From: Prevotella sp. AGR2160
GTDB lineage: Bacteria; Bacteroidota; Bacteroidia; Bacteroidales; Bacteroidaceae
Length of the DNA: 64,000 bases
Assembly: GCF_000424185.1 (NCBI RefSeq)
Contig: NZ_AUJK01000007.1
Location: 1 to 64,000, forward strand
Direction: 5' to 3'
Of this stretch, positions 8,928-16,674 are shown piece after piece. Each line of letters opens with the position of its first letter. Positions within the stretch are counted from its first letter, which is position 1. Made by a program: the position numbers and the translations under genes. The notes below the pieces were generated by a model. The model was given only the letters and a program-made list of their open reading frames with translations. It made no database searches and was not told the DNA's origin.

Positions 8928-8969
8928 TTTGTTTTATTCTATAAAAGTTGAAACGTTCAAAATTCTACG

Positions 8970-8977
8970 CAAATTTA
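8970..8977 (-). promoter_or_regulatory. -7 box of pfp (TAAATTTG)
   Basis: Minus-strand TAAATTTG matches TAnnTTTG; no clear TTTG at -33. It shares the intergenic region with the divergent promoter of the 9145 gene. Confidence 0.5.
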
Positions 8978-9071
8978 CTCATTTTCTTTGAAATAAAAAA
9001 GGAAAAGAGATTATTTTCTCGTTTTAACATCTTTTTTCGCGAATCTTTTCGCAACTTTCATGATTTTTTCT

Positions 9072-9079
9072 TATCTTTG
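9072..9079 (+). promoter_or_regulatory. -7 box of the 9145-9974 gene pair (TATCTTTG)
   Basis: TATCTTTG matches the consensus; a TTCG at 9048-9051 is a three-of-four match to the -33 box at 20-base spacing. The first start codon is at 9145. Confidence 0.55.
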
Positions 9080-9144
9080 AACCATAAATTAGTCACTCCA
9101 CGAGGTTGTTGAGCATGACAGCCTCCTAAAAAAGCAAAACAAAA

Positions 9145-9423
9145 ATGAGTAACAAACGACAATTAAAACAATCCATCAACTACATCAGCAGTGAACTCTT
9201 CGCTGAATGTGTTGCAGCCAGCCTCTATGGCGGTACTAACCCTGACGAGCAGAATGTCAACGCTCTGCTGACCTCCATTCTGCAAATTCATAATAACTAT
9301 ATCTCCCGCATCTCACACCCGGAACCGGGCATGCCGGCAAAGAAATACTATAAGGTACTCATCTCCGACTTCAACAAACAGGTAGATGAGATTGTCGATC
9401 AAATCTGTGCGTTAGGCCAATGA
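9145..9423 (+). CDS. Conserved small hypothetical protein
   Basis: The 92-residue product (MSNKRQLKQSINYISSELFA...) looks soluble and mostly helical, with no signal peptide or transmembrane segment and no motif that I can tie to a function. It resembles short Bacteroidota proteins of unknown function. Its stop codon overlaps the ATG of the acyltransferase (ATGA at 9420-9423), so the two are translationally coupled and probably related in role. Promoter and codon use look ordinary. Confidence 0.8.
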   Translation: MSNKRQLKQSINYISSELFAECVAASLYGGTNPDEQNVNALLTSILQIHNNYISRISHPEPGMPAKKYYKVLISDFNKQVDEIVDQICALGQ

Positions 9424-9974
9424 TGCGTAGACTCTGTGCCCACCTGCTCTATAAGACGATGGGGTGGCGGAAAGAAATTTCCATCCCCATGCCGGAGAAA
9501 TGCATCATCTGTTTGGCTCCCCACACGAGCAATTGGGATTTCATCATCGGACAACTCTACACGAAGGCGGAAGGGCTGAAGACTAACTTCCTGATGAAAA
9601 AGGAATGGTTCTTCTGGCCCTTAGGTCCTATCTTCCGACACCTCGGCGGTATCCCCGTCTTCCGCGCCAAGCACACCCACATGACAGATGCCATGGCCGA
9701 AGCCGCCCGCCAGCATCCCCACTTCTGCCTCTGCATCACCCCTGAGGGCACGCGCAGCCGTGTGGACGACTGGAAGAAAGGCTTCTGGTATATCGCCAAG
9801 GGTGCCGGCATTCCTATCCTCCTCTATGGTGTGGACTATGAGAAAAAACTCATCCGCTGCACGAAGGCGATCACCCCCGGCGATGACATCGACGCGCAGA
9901 TGCGTGAGATCAAACTCTATTTCAAGGACTTCAAAGGCAAGAAACCGGAGAACTTCTCCGTCGGCAAGCTGTAA
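9420..9974 (+). CDS. PlsC-like lysophospholipid acyltransferase family protein
   Basis: The 184-residue protein has the glycerophospholipid acyltransferase signature: HTSNWD (H35 and D40, the HX4D catalytic dyad), a FLMKKEWFFWPLGP segment, and ITPEGTRSR (E109-G110-T111-R112, the substrate-binding EGTRS block). It lacks a long N-terminal membrane helix and is shorter than PlsC (about 240), so it belongs to the small family of uncharacterised acyltransferases. It probably acylates a lysophospholipid or another lipid at the inner face of the membrane. It overlaps the upstream small gene by four bases and is followed by a 26-bp tandem repeat. Confidence 0.88.
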   Translation: MMRRLCAHLLYKTMGWRKEISIPMPEKCIICLAPHTSNWDFIIGQLYTKAEGLKTNFLMKKEWFFWPLGPIFRHLGGIPVFRAKHTHMTDAMAEAARQHPHFCLCITPEGTRSRVDDWKKGFWYIAKGAGIPILLYGVDYEKKLIRCTKAITPGDDIDAQMREIKLYFKDFKGKKPENFSVGKL

Positions 9975-9989
9975 CCACGGCCTTGCCGC

Positions 9990-10067
9990 CAGTTGCGCCG
10001 TTCCGGACACGCAGTCAGTTGCGTCGTTCCGGACACGCAGTCAGTTGCGTCGTTCCGGGCCTGCCGT
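9990..10067. repeat. Three tandem 26-bp repeats
   Basis: Units start at 9990, 10016 and 10042 with the shared core CAGTTGCG(C/T)CGTTCCGG. The first two differ by one base, and the third diverges in its last eight bases. They fill the spacer between the acyltransferase stop and the amidase start and run into a hairpin at 10074-10094. Confidence 0.9.
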
Positions 10068-10094
10068 CAAGTGCGTGCGCATTTTATGCGCACG
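10057..10094 (+). repeat. GGGCyTGCCGTC-hairpin element, copy 1
   Basis: A 24-base block (10057-10080) is followed by a nine-pair hairpin: CGTGCGCAT (10074-10082), loop TTT, ATGCGCACG (10086-10094). A second copy is at 12746-12783. It ends nine bases before the amidase start codon, so it could affect translation initiation. Confidence 0.75.
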
Positions 10095-10103
10095 ATAAAG
10101 AAT

Positions 10104-12692
10104 ATGAACCATATCAAGACTTTATTCCTTCTCTCTGCCTTCTCCCTATCGCTGGCTCCTGCCACTGCACAGAACTACGACGAGGGAAACTCCAGGGCGT
10201 GGGGAAGCATAGACTATACCGATGAGCCGTGGGTCTTCAATGTCTCACGGCCCAACCTCATCACACGCGGACTCCTCGACCGGCATATCTGCGTATGGCA
10301 GAGCCATGGCCGTTATTATAATGTGAAGAAAGGCCGGTGGGAGTGGCAGCGTCCCCTCCTCTTCGGTACCACGGAGGATCTGTTCACGCAGACCATCGTC
10401 GTGCCTTACCTCATCCCGATGCTCGAGAATGCCGGTGCCACCGTCTTCACGCCCCGTGAGCGTGACTGGCAACGCCATGAGGTCATCGTCGACAACGACA
10501 ATGCTGCCACACCTTATTATATAGAGTACAACAACGGTAAGAAATGGAAGGACTGCGACTCCGTGGGCTTCCGTTTCCAGGCGTTCCTTAGCGATACCGA
10601 CAATCCCTTTAGAAACGGTACGCTGCGCCAGGTGAAAGCCACGAAGAAAGACAAGCGCAACAGTGAGATATCCTATCAGCCGAACATCCCCGAGAGCGGC
10701 CGCTATGCCGTCTATGTCTCCTACACAACCCTGCCAAAGAGTGTCGCCGACGCTAAATATATCGTTTACCATCAAGGACAACAAACCATTTTCAATGTCA
10801 ACCAGCGTATGGGTGGCGGCACATGGGTGTACCTCGGTACCTTCGACTTCGACAAAGGCTGCAGTCCCGACAACCGTGTCGTCGTAACAAATCATGCCTC
10901 ACGGCGTGGCGTCATCACCTCCGACGCCGTCCGTTTCGGCGGCGGTATGGGCAATGTGCGCCGGGGCGGTGAGGTCAGCGGACTGCCGCGCTGCGATGAG
11001 GGAGCCCGCTACAGTGCCCAGTGGGCCGGGGTCCCCTATCGCTATTATTGTACGAAGAAAGGCGAGGACGACTACGGCGATGACATCAATGTCCGGTCCC
11101 TCGAACTGAACTGGCTCTCCGGGGGCAGCGTCTATGAGCCGACGAAAGAGGGCCTCGGCGTCCCCTTCGAACTCTCCCTGGCCGTCCATAGCGATGCTGG
11201 TTATGAGCGTGACGGCAAGAGCATCACGGGTAGTCTGGCTATCTGTACGACGGATTTCAACGACGGCATCCTCAGCAGCGGCATCTCCCGTGAGGCATCG
11301 AAGGATTTCGCGCGCGCCCTGCTCCATAACATCCAGATTGATATGGAAGGGAAATACCACAATTGGAACACGCGCTATCTCTGGGACCGCAACTACTCCG
11401 AGACGCGTCTGCCGGAAGTGCCGTCAGCAATCTTCGAAACCCTCTCCCATCAGAATTTCCCCGACATGCGCATCATCCAAAATCCGTCGGCGAAGTTCAC
11501 GCTCGCACGGTCAATCTATAAGACCATCCTCCGTTATGTCTGCAGCAACCACGGTAAGGAATATACCGTAGAGCCCCTGGCACCGCATGATGTCCTCGTA
11601 ACGGTTGACAACCAGGGCGTAGCCCATCTCTCGTGGAAAGCGTCGTATGACAATATGGAGAAGAGCGCCTACCCCACCAGCTATAATGTCTTCGTCGCTG
11701 CCGGGAAAGGCGGCTTCGACAACGGCACAAATATCCGGGGCACCCAAAAGACCATCCAGTTGCAGCCCGGCGTGACCTATCGTTTCAAAGTCACCGCCTG
11801 CAATGCCGGTGGTGAGAGTTTCCCGTCGGAGACCGTCGCCGCCCTCTGGCAGCCGGGAGCCACGAAGACGGTGCTCGTCGTCAATGGCTTCCACCGGCTG
11901 GCCTCCCCACAGGTGAACAACAACGGCAACGGCTTCGACTTCTCCCAGGACCCCGGCGTGCCCTATGTCCGCTATGCCGGCTGGAGCCCTGAATATGTCG
12001 ACGGACAGACGTTCATCATGGGAAATTCCTTCGACTATACCGCCACACACGCCGACGCCATCGCCGCCTCGAAAGGCTTCAATGTCGTCAGCTGTTCCAC
12101 CGAGGCCCTCACCAACGGACAGGTGCAACTGCGCAACTATGCCGTCGTGGATCTCATCCTCGGACTGGAGCGCAATGACGGTTACACACCGGAATATTAC
12201 AAGACCTTCACGCCCGGCATCCGCAAAATCCTATCAGCTTATACCGAGGGCGGCGGCAAGCTCCTCGTCAGCGGCTCCTATATCGGCTCCGACATGACAG
12301 CTGACGACGAACGGCAATGGCTCCACAACACCCTGCGCGTCGACTATACCGCTCCGGCGGCAACGGAAATCTCAGAGACCGTCAATGGCCTCGGCTGTGA
12401 TTTCAACTTCTATCACCGCCTCAACGAGAACCATTACGCCGCCACACATCCCGATATCCTGCAACCGGCAGCAACCTATAACGCCACCGACAGTACATGG
12501 GTGCCCGTCGACGGCAGTCTCTGCGCCATCCAGTACAGCAACGGCACGAGTGCCGCCGTGGGCTTCAAGGGCAAGAGCGACACGGGCCGCAGCTATGCCG
12601 CCTTCACCATGGGCTTCCCCTTCGAGTGTATCCAGAGTGCCGCCGACCGCCAGAAGATCATGGCCGGCATTCTGAACTACCTCACAAAGTAG
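10104..12692 (+). CDS. Secreted N-acetylmuramoyl-L-alanine amidase-like protein with golvesin and FN3 domains
   Basis: Starting at the ATG at 10104 gives a clean signal peptide (MNHIKTLFLLSAFSLSLAPATAQ); upstream in-frame ATGs at 9993 and 10086 lie in repeat DNA and are rejected. The 862-residue product has a split Amidase_3-like catalytic region: RHICVWQSHGRYY near the N-terminus, ELSLAVHSDAGY near 359 and IFETLSHQNFPDMR near 442 carry the His, His and Glu expected for zinc and catalysis. A golvesin C-terminal-like beta domain (about 135-282) is inserted between them. An FN3 domain spans about 493-582, and a final region from about 585 resembles the C-terminal parts of proteins often labelled xanthan lyase. 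It probably acts on peptidoglycan outside the inner membrane. The substrate is inferred from the fold only. Confidence 0.8.
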   Translation: MNHIKTLFLLSAFSLSLAPATAQNYDEGNSRAWGSIDYTDEPWVFNVSRPNLITRGLLDRHICVWQSHGRYYNVKKGRWEWQRPLLFGTTEDLFTQTIVVPYLIPMLENAGATVFTPRERDWQRHEVIVDNDNAATPYYIEYNNGKKWKDCDSVGFRFQAFLSDTDNPFRNGTLRQVKATKKDKRNSEISYQPNIPESGRYAVYVSYTTLPKSVADAKYIVYHQGQQTIFNVNQRMGGGTWVYLGTFDFDKGCSPDNRVVVTNHASRRGVITSDAVRFGGGMGNVRRGGEVSGLPRCDEGARYSAQWAGVPYRYYCTKKGEDDYGDDINVRSLELNWLSGGSVYEPTKEGLGVPFELSLAVHSDAGYERDGKSITGSLAICTTDFNDGILSSGISREASKDFARALLHNIQIDMEGKYHNWNTRYLWDRNYSETRLPEVPSAIFETLSHQNFPDMRIIQNPSAKFTLARSIYKTILRYVCSNHGKEYTVEPLAPHDVLVTVDNQGVAHLSWKASYDNMEKSAYPTSYNVFVAAGKGGFDNGTNIRGTQKTIQLQPGVTYRFKVTACNAGGESFPSETVAALWQPGATKTVLVVNGFHRLASPQVNNNGNGFDFSQDPGVPYVRYAGWSPEYVDGQTFIMGNSFDYTATHADAIAASKGFNVVSCSTEALTNGQVQLRNYAVVDLILGLERNDGYTPEYYKTFTPGIRKILSAYTEGGGKLLVSGSYIGSDMTADDERQWLHNTLRVDYTAPAATEISETVNGLGCDFNFYHRLNENHYAATHPDILQPAATYNATDSTWVPVDGSLCAIQYSNGTSAAVGFKGKSDTGRSYAAFTMGFPFECIQSAADRQKIMAGILNYLTK

Positions 12693-12710
12693 GAGGATGC
12701 CTCTCCCAAC

Positions 12711-12728
12711 CCTCCCCAAATGGGGAGG
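12711..12728. repeat. CCTCCCCA/TGGGGAGG palindrome after the amidase gene
   Basis: A perfect eight-base inverted repeat with only AA between the arms, 18 bases after the stop codon. No T run follows, so it is not a typical terminator. It looks like another interspersed palindrome. Confidence 0.6.
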
Positions 12729-12745
12729 ACAAAGCCCCACGTGCA

Positions 12746-12783
12746 GGGCTTGCCGTCGGGTGCTTGCGCTTTGCAAGCGCAAG
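12746..12783 (+). repeat. GGGCyTGCCGTC-hairpin element, copy 2
   Basis: The first 24 bases match copy 1 (10057-10080) at 20 positions. The following hairpin is CTTGCGC (12763-12769)/GCGCAAG (12777-12783). One stem pair is G-C in copy 1 and T-A here, so base pairing is preserved although the sequence changed. Confidence 0.7.
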
Positions 12784-12827
12784 GAAGCGCCAATGCCAAA
12801 CAGAACAACCCTCTAAATAACAGCAAT

Positions 12828-13166
12828 ATGTATAAGATCCAAGCCAATCAATCCGGCACACGGAGCATAGAAGTCTCCGACGCCCATCTCGAAACCATCG
12901 ACCGTTATCAACTCTTCCGTAACCTCGTAGACAGCAACGGTATCGTTGACGAACAGGTCCTTGACAAGTTGAAATTCAATGTCCGCTCCCTCCTCGAAGG
13001 AGAAGCCGGCAAAGACAAAGATCTCCTCGACCTCTGTCTCGACGTCATCTACAACAGTAATATGAAAGCCTTCGGACTCCATAACCTCGCCGTGCTCTAC
13101 GCCGACTGGAAGAGTAAGAAGGCCGCTGCTGAAGCTCCTGCCGACACAGAGAACGTAACCGACTAA
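12828..13166 (+). CDS. Small conserved hypothetical protein upstream of ygiQ
   Basis: The 112-residue product starts MYKIQANQSGTRSIEVSDAH; the longer in-frame start at 12720 runs through palindromic repeats and is rejected. It is acidic, probably helical and soluble, with no signal peptide. The blocks YQLFRNLVDSNGIVDEQVLD and LLDLCLDVIYNSNMKAFGLHNLAVLYADWK look conserved but I cannot assign a function. The YgiQ gene begins six bases after the stop, so the two are probably co-transcribed. Confidence 0.75.
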   Translation: MYKIQANQSGTRSIEVSDAHLETIDRYQLFRNLVDSNGIVDEQVLDKLKFNVRSLLEGEAGKDKDLLDLCLDVIYNSNMKAFGLHNLAVLYADWKSKKAAAEAPADTENVTD

Positions 13167-13172
13167 AAAGTA

Positions 13173-15275
13173 ATGCCCAATTATCAACTCACCGATTTCC
13201 TCCCTACAACGAAAAAAGAATGCGAGCTGCGAGGCTGGGACCAGCTCGACGTCATCATGTTCTCCGGCGATGCCTATATAGACCATCCGTCTTTCGGCGT
13301 CGCCGTCATCGGCCGTATGCTCGAGGCCCACGGCTATAAGGTGGCCATCGTCCCGCAGCCCGACTGGCATGGTGACTACCGTGACTTCAAGAAGCTCGGA
13401 CGGCCACGGCTGGCCTTCGCCATCGCTCCCGGTGCCATGGACTCCATGGTCAACAAATATACCGCCAACCGGCGTCTGCGCTCCGTCGACGAGTATAGTC
13501 CCGACGGCCGCCATGACTGCCGCCCGGAATACCCTACCATTGTCTATACGAAGATCCTCAAGCAGCTCTTCCCCGATGTCCCCGTGATCCTCGGCGGTAT
13601 CGAGGCGAGTATGCGACGGCTGACGCATTATGACTACTGGCAGGATAAGTTGAAGAAATGTATCCTCTGTGACAGTGGCGCCGACATCATCTCTTATGGC
13701 ATGGGCGCCAAGCCGACGCTGGAGATCCTCCACCGCCTTGAGGAGCATATCCCCATGCGGGAGATCCGTGACGTGCCGCAGACGGTCTATCTCGCCCGTG
13801 AGGAGGAGATTCCCGGGGGCATCACCGAAGATGATATCGTGCTCCACTCCCATGAGGAATGTCTGCGCTCGAAGAAGGCGGAGGCAGAGAACTACCGACA
13901 TATCGAGGAGGAAGCCAACAAGAAACACGCGCAGCGGCTGCTGCAGGGCGTCGATGGCAAATATGCCGTCGTCAACCCGCCGTTCCCCACGCCGACGACG
14001 GAAGAGCTCGACGAGACCTTCGACCTGCCCTATACCCGTGAGCCGCATCCGAAATACCGGGGAAAGACCATCCCCGCCTATGAGATGATCAAGTTCTCCG
14101 TGAATATCCACCAGGGCTGCTTCGGTGGCTGCGCCTTCTGCACCATCTCCGCCCATCAGGGGAAATTCGTGGCCTGCCGCAGCAAGCGCAGCATCCTCAA
14201 TGAGGTGAAGCAGGTGGTGAAGATGCCGGGATTCAAAGGTTATCTCTCCGACCTCGGCGGTCCGTCGGCCAACATGTATGGCATGCAGGGCAAGAACCAG
14301 AAAGCCTGTGAGCACTGCAAGCGGCCGTCGTGTATCAACCCGCAGATCTGTCCGAACCTCAATACCGACCACAGTAAACTCCTGGAGATCTATCATGCCG
14401 TCGACGCGCTGCCGGAGATCAAGAAGAGTTTCATCGGCAGTGGTGTGCGCTATGACCTCCTGCTCCATAAGAGCGGCGATGAGAAGAGTGACGCCGCGGC
14501 ACGACAGTATACCCGTGAGCTCATCACCAAACATGTCAGCGGCCGACTGAAGATCGCCCCGGAGCATACCTCCGACCGGGTGCTCAAACAGATGCGGAAA
14601 CCGAGTTTCACGCTCTTCTATGATTTCAAGAAGATCTTCGACAAGATCAATAAGGAGGAGGGACTGCGTGAACAGCTCATCCCCTACTTCATCAGTTCCC
14701 ACCCCGGCTGCCACGAAGAGGATATGGCCGAACTGGCCGTGATTACGAAAGATCTCAACTTCCACCTCGAACAGGTTCAGGACTTCACGCCGACGCCGAT
14801 GACGATCTCCACGGAGGCCTGGTATACTGGCTATGATCCGTATACCCTCGAGCCCGTCTACAGTGCGAAGACGCCAAAGGAGAAGTTGGCCCAGCGACAG
14901 TTCTTCTTCTGGTATAAGCCCGAGGAGCGCCCGGGCATCATCCGTGAGCTCCGCCGTATCGGCCGTGAGGACCTCATCGACCGCCTCTACCCCGCTACCG
15001 CCGGATGGCATCATAAGGAAAACAGAAGCCGCCATGAGGAGTCCAAGCCCGCCCGTGGCCGTCAGCGTGCCAAGTACGGGGATGAACGTGCGAACCGTCA
15101 GCGTACCACGTATGATGATCGTCCCGTGGGCAGTCATTATGACAATCCGGGAGTTGGTAAGAAATACAAGAAGTTTGAGGATAAAGAGTCCCATACCGGT
15201 TCGGGTTATTTCAAAGGGAAACAGAAGAAGAGTTTCAACCCGAACTTCGACAACCATAATAGAAGGAAAAGATAA
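13173..15275 (+). CDS. ygiQ: YgiQ family radical SAM protein
   Basis: The 700-residue protein has the YgiQ N-terminal domain (FLPTTKKECELRGWDQLDVIMFSGDAY), a radical SAM core with the [4Fe-4S] ligands C316-X3-C320-X2-C323 in QGCFGGCAFC, and a later Cys-containing insert (CEHCKRPSCINPQICPN). The C-terminal 80 residues are basic and low in complexity (RGRQRAKYGDERANRQRTTY). Family members are predicted radical SAM enzymes of unknown substrate. The gene follows a small hypothetical ORF by six bases. Downstream lie two palindromic elements before the convergent cydB stop. Confidence 0.93.
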   Translation: MPNYQLTDFLPTTKKECELRGWDQLDVIMFSGDAYIDHPSFGVAVIGRMLEAHGYKVAIVPQPDWHGDYRDFKKLGRPRLAFAIAPGAMDSMVNKYTANRRLRSVDEYSPDGRHDCRPEYPTIVYTKILKQLFPDVPVILGGIEASMRRLTHYDYWQDKLKKCILCDSGADIISYGMGAKPTLEILHRLEEHIPMREIRDVPQTVYLAREEEIPGGITEDDIVLHSHEECLRSKKAEAENYRHIEEEANKKHAQRLLQGVDGKYAVVNPPFPTPTTEELDETFDLPYTREPHPKYRGKTIPAYEMIKFSVNIHQGCFGGCAFCTISAHQGKFVACRSKRSILNEVKQVVKMPGFKGYLSDLGGPSANMYGMQGKNQKACEHCKRPSCINPQICPNLNTDHSKLLEIYHAVDALPEIKKSFIGSGVRYDLLLHKSGDEKSDAAARQYTRELITKHVSGRLKIAPEHTSDRVLKQMRKPSFTLFYDFKKIFDKINKEEGLREQLIPYFISSHPGCHEEDMAELAVITKDLNFHLEQVQDFTPTPMTISTEAWYTGYDPYTLEPVYSAKTPKEKLAQRQFFFWYKPEERPGIIRELRRIGREDLIDRLYPATAGWHHKENRSRHEESKPARGRQRAKYGDERANRQRTTYDDRPVGSHYDNPGVGKKYKKFEDKESHTGSGYFKGKQKKSFNPNFDNHNRRKR

Positions 15276-15294
15276 TACCCACATTGATCCCTTT

Positions 15295-15322
15295 GTAGGT
15301 GGCCGCCATGTTGCGGCCACGC
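15295..15322. repeat. Short GTAGGTGGCCG palindrome family, copy 1
   Basis: GTGGCCGC and GCGGCCAC (15299-15306 and 15313-15320) form an eight-pair stem, 24 bases past the ygiQ stop. Related copies are at 23450, 29978 (partial), 32126 and 49084. A second small dyad (GCCCCC/GGGGGC) follows at about 15332-15350. Confidence 0.75.
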
Positions 15323-15372
15323 ACCCACATTGCCCCCGTTGTAGGGGGCGTGCCACAACCCTATCTGATCCA

Positions 15373-15480
15373 TTGCAGGGGCCGGCCCTTGTGGCGGCCC
15401 GATGCCGGAACGGCATTCATGATGCGCATTGCGATTCGGCGTAACCGCCGACGGGCCGCCACAAGGGACGGCCCCTGCAA
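15373..15480. repeat. Large palindromic element, copy A (108 bp)
   Basis: Inverted ends of 29 bases (15373-15401 and 15452-15480, 28 of 29 paired) start TTGCAGGGGCC. They enclose two smaller dyads: ATGCCG/CGGCAT and TTCGGCG/CGCCGA. The predicted fold is a long stem with two hairpins at its tip. Flanking TGATCC/GGATCA extends the symmetry. It lies between convergent ygiQ and cydB. Copies B and C are at 37951 and 48036, a half copy at 50438. Confidence 0.92.
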
Positions 15481-15497
15481 ACGGATCAAAAGGCTTT

Positions 15498-16643
15498 TTA
15501 GTATGCCTCCTCGTCCGCCTCGATCTCTGCCCGGTCGATCTTCTTTTGGTCGATACACCTCCAGGCATACCAGATATAGGCGATAACGAAGGGAACGAAG
15601 AGACTCACCACGGCCATACAACGGAGCGTGAAGAGACTGCTGCTACTGTTCATGATCGTCAACGAACTCTGCAGATCGGCATTCGACGGATAATAAGCCG
15701 TGTTGTTCCATCCGGCCATGAGGAAGAGGACGAGGGCCACAAGGACGACACCAACGCCCCCATACCAGATTCCCTTGATGAAACGGTCACTGACGATCGT
15801 ACGGATCACGCCATAGAGCAACGCGACGACACCTGCCGGGAAGAGGACGAGCACCCACGGCATGGCGATGAGGTTATGGAGATATTTGAAAGGCTCCATA
15901 CTGATCACGCCCGTTGCCGGTTTGACGGCATAACCGTCTTTCACCAACACATGCACGAGAAATGCCAGGAAAAACACGAGGAACAAAACCGTGTTCGGAA
16001 CCAGTTGCTTCCGGGCCCGCGGCCGGATCACGTCATCATTGATATTATTCACCATATACAACAGTCCGAGGACGCGCGCCAGGAAGAGGATGGCAATGCC
16101 GAAGACGACATTCCACGGATCCAATAACGCGTCGAGCCCACAACTGCCATTGGCCCACCGGCTGATGACAGGATTCAGCGACGACGTGATATTCATCTTC
16201 TCAATGATGAAATTGCTGCCGTCGAAGAATGTCGCCACGGCACCACCGAGGAGGACGGGACCGACAATACCGTTGATGATCAGACACACTTGGAACGTCT
16301 TCGGACCGAGGAAATTGCCGAGCTTGTTCTGGAACTCATAGCTCACGGCCTGGATGACGAAAGAGAAGAGGATAAGCATCCACAGCCAGTAGGCGCCGCC
16401 GAAACTCGTACTGTAGAACAGCGGGAAACTGGCAAAGAAGGCTCCGCCGAAGGTCACGAGGGTCGTGAACGTAAACTCCCATTTGCGGCCCGTGGAGTTG
16501 ACGACGAGCCGCCGCTCTTCCGCCGTCTTCCCCAACGAGAAGATCAGCGTATTGGCGCCCTGGACAAAGAGCAGGAAGACCAGCAGGGCTCCGAGAATAC
16601 TGATGATCAGCCACCAGTAATGTTGCAAAAAACTGTATGTCAT
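15498..16643 (-). CDS. cydB: Cytochrome bd ubiquinol oxidase subunit II
   Basis: The 381-residue polytopic membrane protein carries the CydB pattern, with a SFLQHYWWLIISILGALLVFLLFVQGAN first helix, a tryptophan/charge pattern in the first loops and repeated hydrophobic helices to the end. With CydA it forms the quinol oxidase that reduces oxygen to water; it supports respiration at very low oxygen and protects anaerobes from oxygen. It starts 31 bases after the cydA stop, in a T-rich spacer. No cydX-like short ORF is visible after it. Confidence 0.95.
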   Translation of the reverse strand: MTYSFLQHYWWLIISILGALLVFLLFVQGANTLIFSLGKTAEERRLVVNSTGRKWEFTFTTLVTFGGAFFASFPLFYSTSFGGAYWLWMLILFSFVIQAVSYEFQNKLGNFLGPKTFQVCLIINGIVGPVLLGGAVATFFDGSNFIIEKMNITSSLNPVISRWANGSCGLDALLDPWNVVFGIAILFLARVLGLLYMVNNINDDVIRPRARKQLVPNTVLFLVFFLAFLVHVLVKDGYAVKPATGVISMEPFKYLHNLIAMPWVLVLFPAGVVALLYGVIRTIVSDRFIKGIWYGGVGVVLVALVLFLMAGWNNTAYYPSNADLQSSLTIMNSSSSLFTLRCMAVVSLFVPFVIAYIWYAWRCIDQKKIDRAEIEADEEAY

Positions 16644-16674
16644 AGTTCTTTACTTTTTTTACTTTTTTAATTTT

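Noticed and set aside
12813..15416. An 867-codon minus-strand open frame antisense to the YgiQ gene
   Set aside because: Same GC-driven shadow effect; the translation has no recognisable domain and its start lies in palindromic repeats.
15276..15497. Possible CRISPR array from repeated GC-rich blocks
   Set aside because: The blocks are palindromes of different kinds without regular spacing or unique spacers, and no cas genes occur in the window.
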